A stretch of DNA of 64,000 bases from Acinetobacter baylyi DSM 14961 = CIP 107474 (GTDB lineage Bacteria > Pseudomonadota > Gammaproteobacteria > Pseudomonadales > Moraxellaceae), in the NCBI RefSeq assembly GCF_000368685.1, contig NZ_KB849623.1, positions 1-64,000 of the forward strand, read 5' to 3'. The notes under the pieces are model-generated. The model ran no database searches. It was not told the DNA's origin and worked only from the letters and a program-made list of their open reading frames with translations. The translations under genes and the position numbers were made by a program. Each line of letters opens with the position of its first letter. Within the stretch, counting starts at the first letter, position 1. Shown here piece after piece: positions 61,656 through 64,000 of the stretch.

Positions 61656-62921
61656 TTAAACCAATTTTTCTTCACTCACCTGCTTTTCCGCATAAATCTC
61701 TGCAACATTCTGGGCAATAGGTAAGGTCACCGTAAATACAGTACCTTCACCTTCTTTGGAGGTGACTGAAATTGCACCGAGATTAAGATCGACAAAACGC
61801 TTACACAGGACAAGACCAAGACCAGCCCCTTTCTCACCACTTGTCCCTCGAAAACTCACTGTGATTCTTGGTTGAAAAATATCCCGTATTTTAGACTCGG
61901 ACATTCCCATACCTGTATCACGTATCGTAATTTCAACATGATCAGCAACCTTTATCGCATCAATAATCACCTTACCCGTGCCATCTGTCTGAGTAAACTT
62001 TAAGGCATTGGATACTAGGTTCTGAATCAAGGAAGTAATCATATTGATATCAGCGTAGATCTTGATGTCATCAGCTACGTGATCAATCAACTCAATATTT
62101 TTTTTCAGGGCAAAGGTATTTAGAATATTTTTTACGATGGTCGTGACTTGTTTCAAATTAAAACTGATTGGATGATATACAAAGCGACCACCCTCAGCCA
62201 TTGCCCAATTCAGCAAGCTTTCCAGCAAATTATAGGTCGATTGAGACGTCTCATATAGGTAATCGGCAATATTTTGAATACTTGAATCATCAAGTGTTTC
62301 TCGTTCTTTTGCCAAAACCTCAGAAAAGCCGAGCAAACCGTGAAAAGGTGCGCGCAAATCATGTGAAATAATGGAGAAAAACTTGGTTTTACTAAAATTT
62401 AATGCGGCTTGTTGCTCATATAGCTCGTTTAGCTCTTCAAAGTTAAATTTCAGTTCAATATGTCGAACAAAACCAGCAGTATAGTCCTTAACCAGATCAA
62501 TTAAATTCGAATCAAATGCATTGATTTCATCATCAAAAAACAAGGCAAAGCCGATTGACTCTTGATCCGTTTTTTGTAGATTGATTGCTAAAATACGCTT
62601 ATGGGCTGTATTGATAAATCCTGGCAAGCCAGATAAAGAATTAAAAGCGTGTTCATTCAAATTGATATGATCGCAATGATGAAAAGCAGCAATATCAATA
62701 CCTTCTACTTTGGGAATTGCACAAATACTTTGAGTATCGCTATACCAGAAATAAGGTTCTTCATGAAAACTTAATAAGGCTTTTCCAGATTTTAACAACT
62801 TTGTTGTAAAATCAAGATAGCGTTTTATCAAATCATTATCGCTATTTAGGCCAAGCATGAGGGATAAACGACACGCACTCAGTTGATCAACTTGATCAAG
62901 TCGTAACACTTGCATTTCCAT
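61656..62921 (-). CDS. Orphan cytosolic sensor histidine kinase
   Basis: 421-residue kinase without a transmembrane segment. Residues about 1-155 look like a GAF-type sensor domain. Then come a short helix, the HisKA domain with H187 in FFSIISHDLRAPFHG, and an ATPase domain with QNLVSNALKFT, DTGMGMS and GAGLGLVLCKRFVDL. GAGG five bases before the ATG at 62921 decides the start against a longer reading. No response regulator is next to it, so the partner is elsewhere. The signal is unknown; a soluble ligand or redox input is possible. Confidence 0.87.
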   Translation of the reverse strand: MEMQVLRLDQVDQLSACRLSLMLGLNSDNDLIKRYLDFTTKLLKSGKALLSFHEEPYFWYSDTQSICAIPKVEGIDIAAFHHCDHINLNEHAFNSLSGLPGFINTAHKRILAINLQKTDQESIGFALFFDDEINAFDSNLIDLVKDYTAGFVRHIELKFNFEELNELYEQQAALNFSKTKFFSIISHDLRAPFHGLLGFSEVLAKERETLDDSSIQNIADYLYETSQSTYNLLESLLNWAMAEGGRFVYHPISFNLKQVTTIVKNILNTFALKKNIELIDHVADDIKIYADINMITSLIQNLVSNALKFTQTDGTGKVIIDAIKVADHVEITIRDTGMGMSESKIRDIFQPRITVSFRGTSGEKGAGLGLVLCKRFVDLNLGAISVTSKEGEGTVFTVTLPIAQNVAEIYAEKQVSEEKLV

Positions 62922-63110
62922 GCTCGCCTCGCAGTGATTTTGATTATTATTAAGAAAAATTAATAAATGGAAACAACAGAACAACAAAACAAGAATTTAT
63001 TTAATACATTTAGCAAATTTTCCTTAAAAAAGCAATCATTAAACACCCCAAGTTCAAATGAATGATCTTCTAACTCATCCATTAATGTAACAACTCAATG
63101 AATCATAATA

Positions 63111-63145
63111 AAAAACCACTTTGAGCCAAATCAAAGTGGTTTTTC
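63111..63145. terminator. Bidirectional-looking terminator of the small gene
   Basis: Perfect stem ACCACTTTGA with TCAAAGTGGT and six-base loop (63125-63130), A-run before and T-run after. It serves the minus-strand gene at 63173. Confidence 0.85.
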
Positions 63146-63172
63146 TAAAAGTTGAAAAATTAATTGAAATAT

Positions 63173-63391
63173 CTACTGACCAATAATTCGGTAAATCCGA
63201 TTTGTTTCCTGACTTTCAAATAATAGCTCTGTTGATGGAAGTAGAATCTCATCCTCTACCTGAATTTCCTGAACACGCTGATACAAACTCAAATCCGCAC
63301 CTGATGTGGACTTAAGCTGTTCATTCAAACGTGCCTTAGCCAAATACGTTTTATCAAATTGATCTTTTACCCTAACCTGAATAACATTCAT
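63173..63391 (-). CDS. Small hypothetical protein
   Basis: 72-residue protein with alternating charged and hydrophobic residues (MNVIQVRVKDQFDKTYLAK at the start, VEDEILLPSTELLF in the middle). No signal peptide. The upstream extension of the same frame is low-complexity and AT-rich, so the ATG at 63391, with AGG nine bases upstream, is the likely start. No domain recognised. Confidence 0.6.
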   Translation of the reverse strand: MNVIQVRVKDQFDKTYLAKARLNEQLKSTSGADLSLYQRVQEIQVEDEILLPSTELLFESQETNRIYRIIGQ

Positions 63392-63920
63392 GTTTCCATA
63401 CCTCAATTTGTGCTTGATCTTTTGTATAGCATATTTTTTATTCAAAATAATTGTTAAGTTGTTAAATTTTATGGCATTGTTTCTGTATGTAATAACCAAT
63501 TTTGATCGTAGAATACAGCTACTTATAAAAATATTTTGCGCAATAACTGTATCTACATCCATATAGACATAGCTCAATTATTCATCTTAGTTTCATTAAG
63601 ATAAAGTGAATTAAGAATGTAAAATTTGTTTACTCGAAAAGTTGAATTTAAATTGAAAAGATCACTGTCAGATTAAGCCATATATTTTTTAATCAAATTC
63701 TTTATTAAAACATTCGCGGCATTTTTAAAGATATTCAGATTATTGTTGGTCAGTATTCAAACAGAAGCTGTCTTATCGAAGTTTTAATTTTTTGATCAGT
63801 CTATTCTTTATAAGCTGCCTAGATCATGGCGTGACAAAAATTAAAGTCAACATTATTGAATAAGATATATCGAAGTCATATTTAAAGATATTTAGACTAT
63901 GATTTTTTAAAAGTATAAAA
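63392..63920. other. AT-rich intergenic region without recognised features
   Basis: About 530 very AT-rich bases between the small gene and the tRNA terminator. No credible ORF, repeat or RNA structure was seen beyond generic A/T runs. Confidence 0.5.
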
Positions 63921-63960
63921 AATAAAAAACCCCGAAACATTCATATAGTTTCAGGGTTCT
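63921..63960 (-). terminator. Terminator downstream of the right-edge tRNA
   Basis: AACCCCGAAAC (63928-63938) and GTTTCAGGGTT (63948-63958) pair with one mismatch. On the minus strand a T-run follows. Confidence 0.75.
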
Positions 63961-63983
63961 AGAATTCTGTACAGTCTAAACTG

Positions 63984-64000
63984 TGGTCCCGAGGGTCGGA
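63984..64000 (-). tRNA. tRNA 3' end (partial, isotype unresolved)
   Basis: Read on the minus strand the edge ends TCCGACCCTCGGGACCA: the T-arm 3' half, a seven-base acceptor strand CCTCGGG, discriminator A73 and encoded CCA. The deduced first pair has G72, so base 1 should be C or T. C1-G72 with A73 would fit tRNA-Pro, and a leucine tRNA is another option. The anticodon lies outside the window. Confidence 0.75.

Noticed and set aside
63392-63577. Longer N-terminus for the small protein at 63173
   Set aside because: The extension is AT-rich and low in typical protein composition, and a ribosome site precedes the ATG at 63391.

Overview
The window looks like a core-chromosome segment of an Acinetobacter species. 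The DNA is AT-rich, and several neighbourhoods are typical of that genus: trpA-accD-folC with a SPOR protein, trpF-trpB, baeS-baeR, tandem DmdC-type acyl-CoA dehydrogenases, and above all a lipooligosaccharide outer-core (OC) gene cluster between aspS and ilvE. The exact species cannot be fixed by reading alone. I see no prophage, insertion sequence, CRISPR array, integron, toxin-antitoxin pair or defence island, and nothing that clearly amounts to an undescribed multi-gene system. The interest lies in regulatory signals and in a few poorly characterised families.

Layout: 1-330 is the promoter and leader of an rRNA operon reading left out of the window. 505-2729 is a yfiR-yfiN-yfiB operon controlling cyclic-di-GMP. 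2868-3276 is a tRNA operon (Pro-Arg-His-Pro, minus strand). 3407-9203 holds nadA, argJ, a small exported protein and secA on the minus strand. 9545-11145 holds a 1-Cys peroxiredoxin and a metallo-beta-lactamase-fold hydrolase. 11334-15299 is the trpA-accD-folC-SPOR operon with 4-base overlaps. 15726-19392 holds an AraC regulator divergent from a ferritin-like hydrolase, then two DUF proteins. 19462-21316 is trpF-trpB. 21474-24275 is a cobalamin riboswitch, btuB and a PduO-type adenosyltransferase, linking B12 uptake to coenzyme formation.

24315-32040 holds a glycerophosphodiesterase, a META lipoprotein, a delta-9 desaturase with a possible DesT-like operator, selO, a cluster of DnaA-box-like sites, a YjbR protein, baeSR and a divergent Spy/CpxP-like lipoprotein. 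32339-36094 is the tandem acyl-CoA dehydrogenase pair. 36136-41359 holds a PaiB-like protein, PsiE, three RcnB paralogues, an uncharacterised protein and a phospholipase D-type enzyme. 41502-45874 holds two ZnuD-like TonB receptors, each preceded by a Zur-box-like palindrome. 46026-48730 is a DUF4184 membrane protein and aspS.

48879-57823 is the OC locus region: two uncharacterised proteins, then glycosyltransferases of several folds, a polysaccharide deacetylase and a beta-propeller enzyme. It ends at ilvE-glnE (transcribed glnE then ilvE), followed by an orphan cytosolic histidine kinase, a small protein and the 3' end of a tRNA at the right edge. Coding starts were chosen from Shine-Dalgarno spacing and family N-termini. 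All functions are inferred from reading the translated sequence, without database searches.
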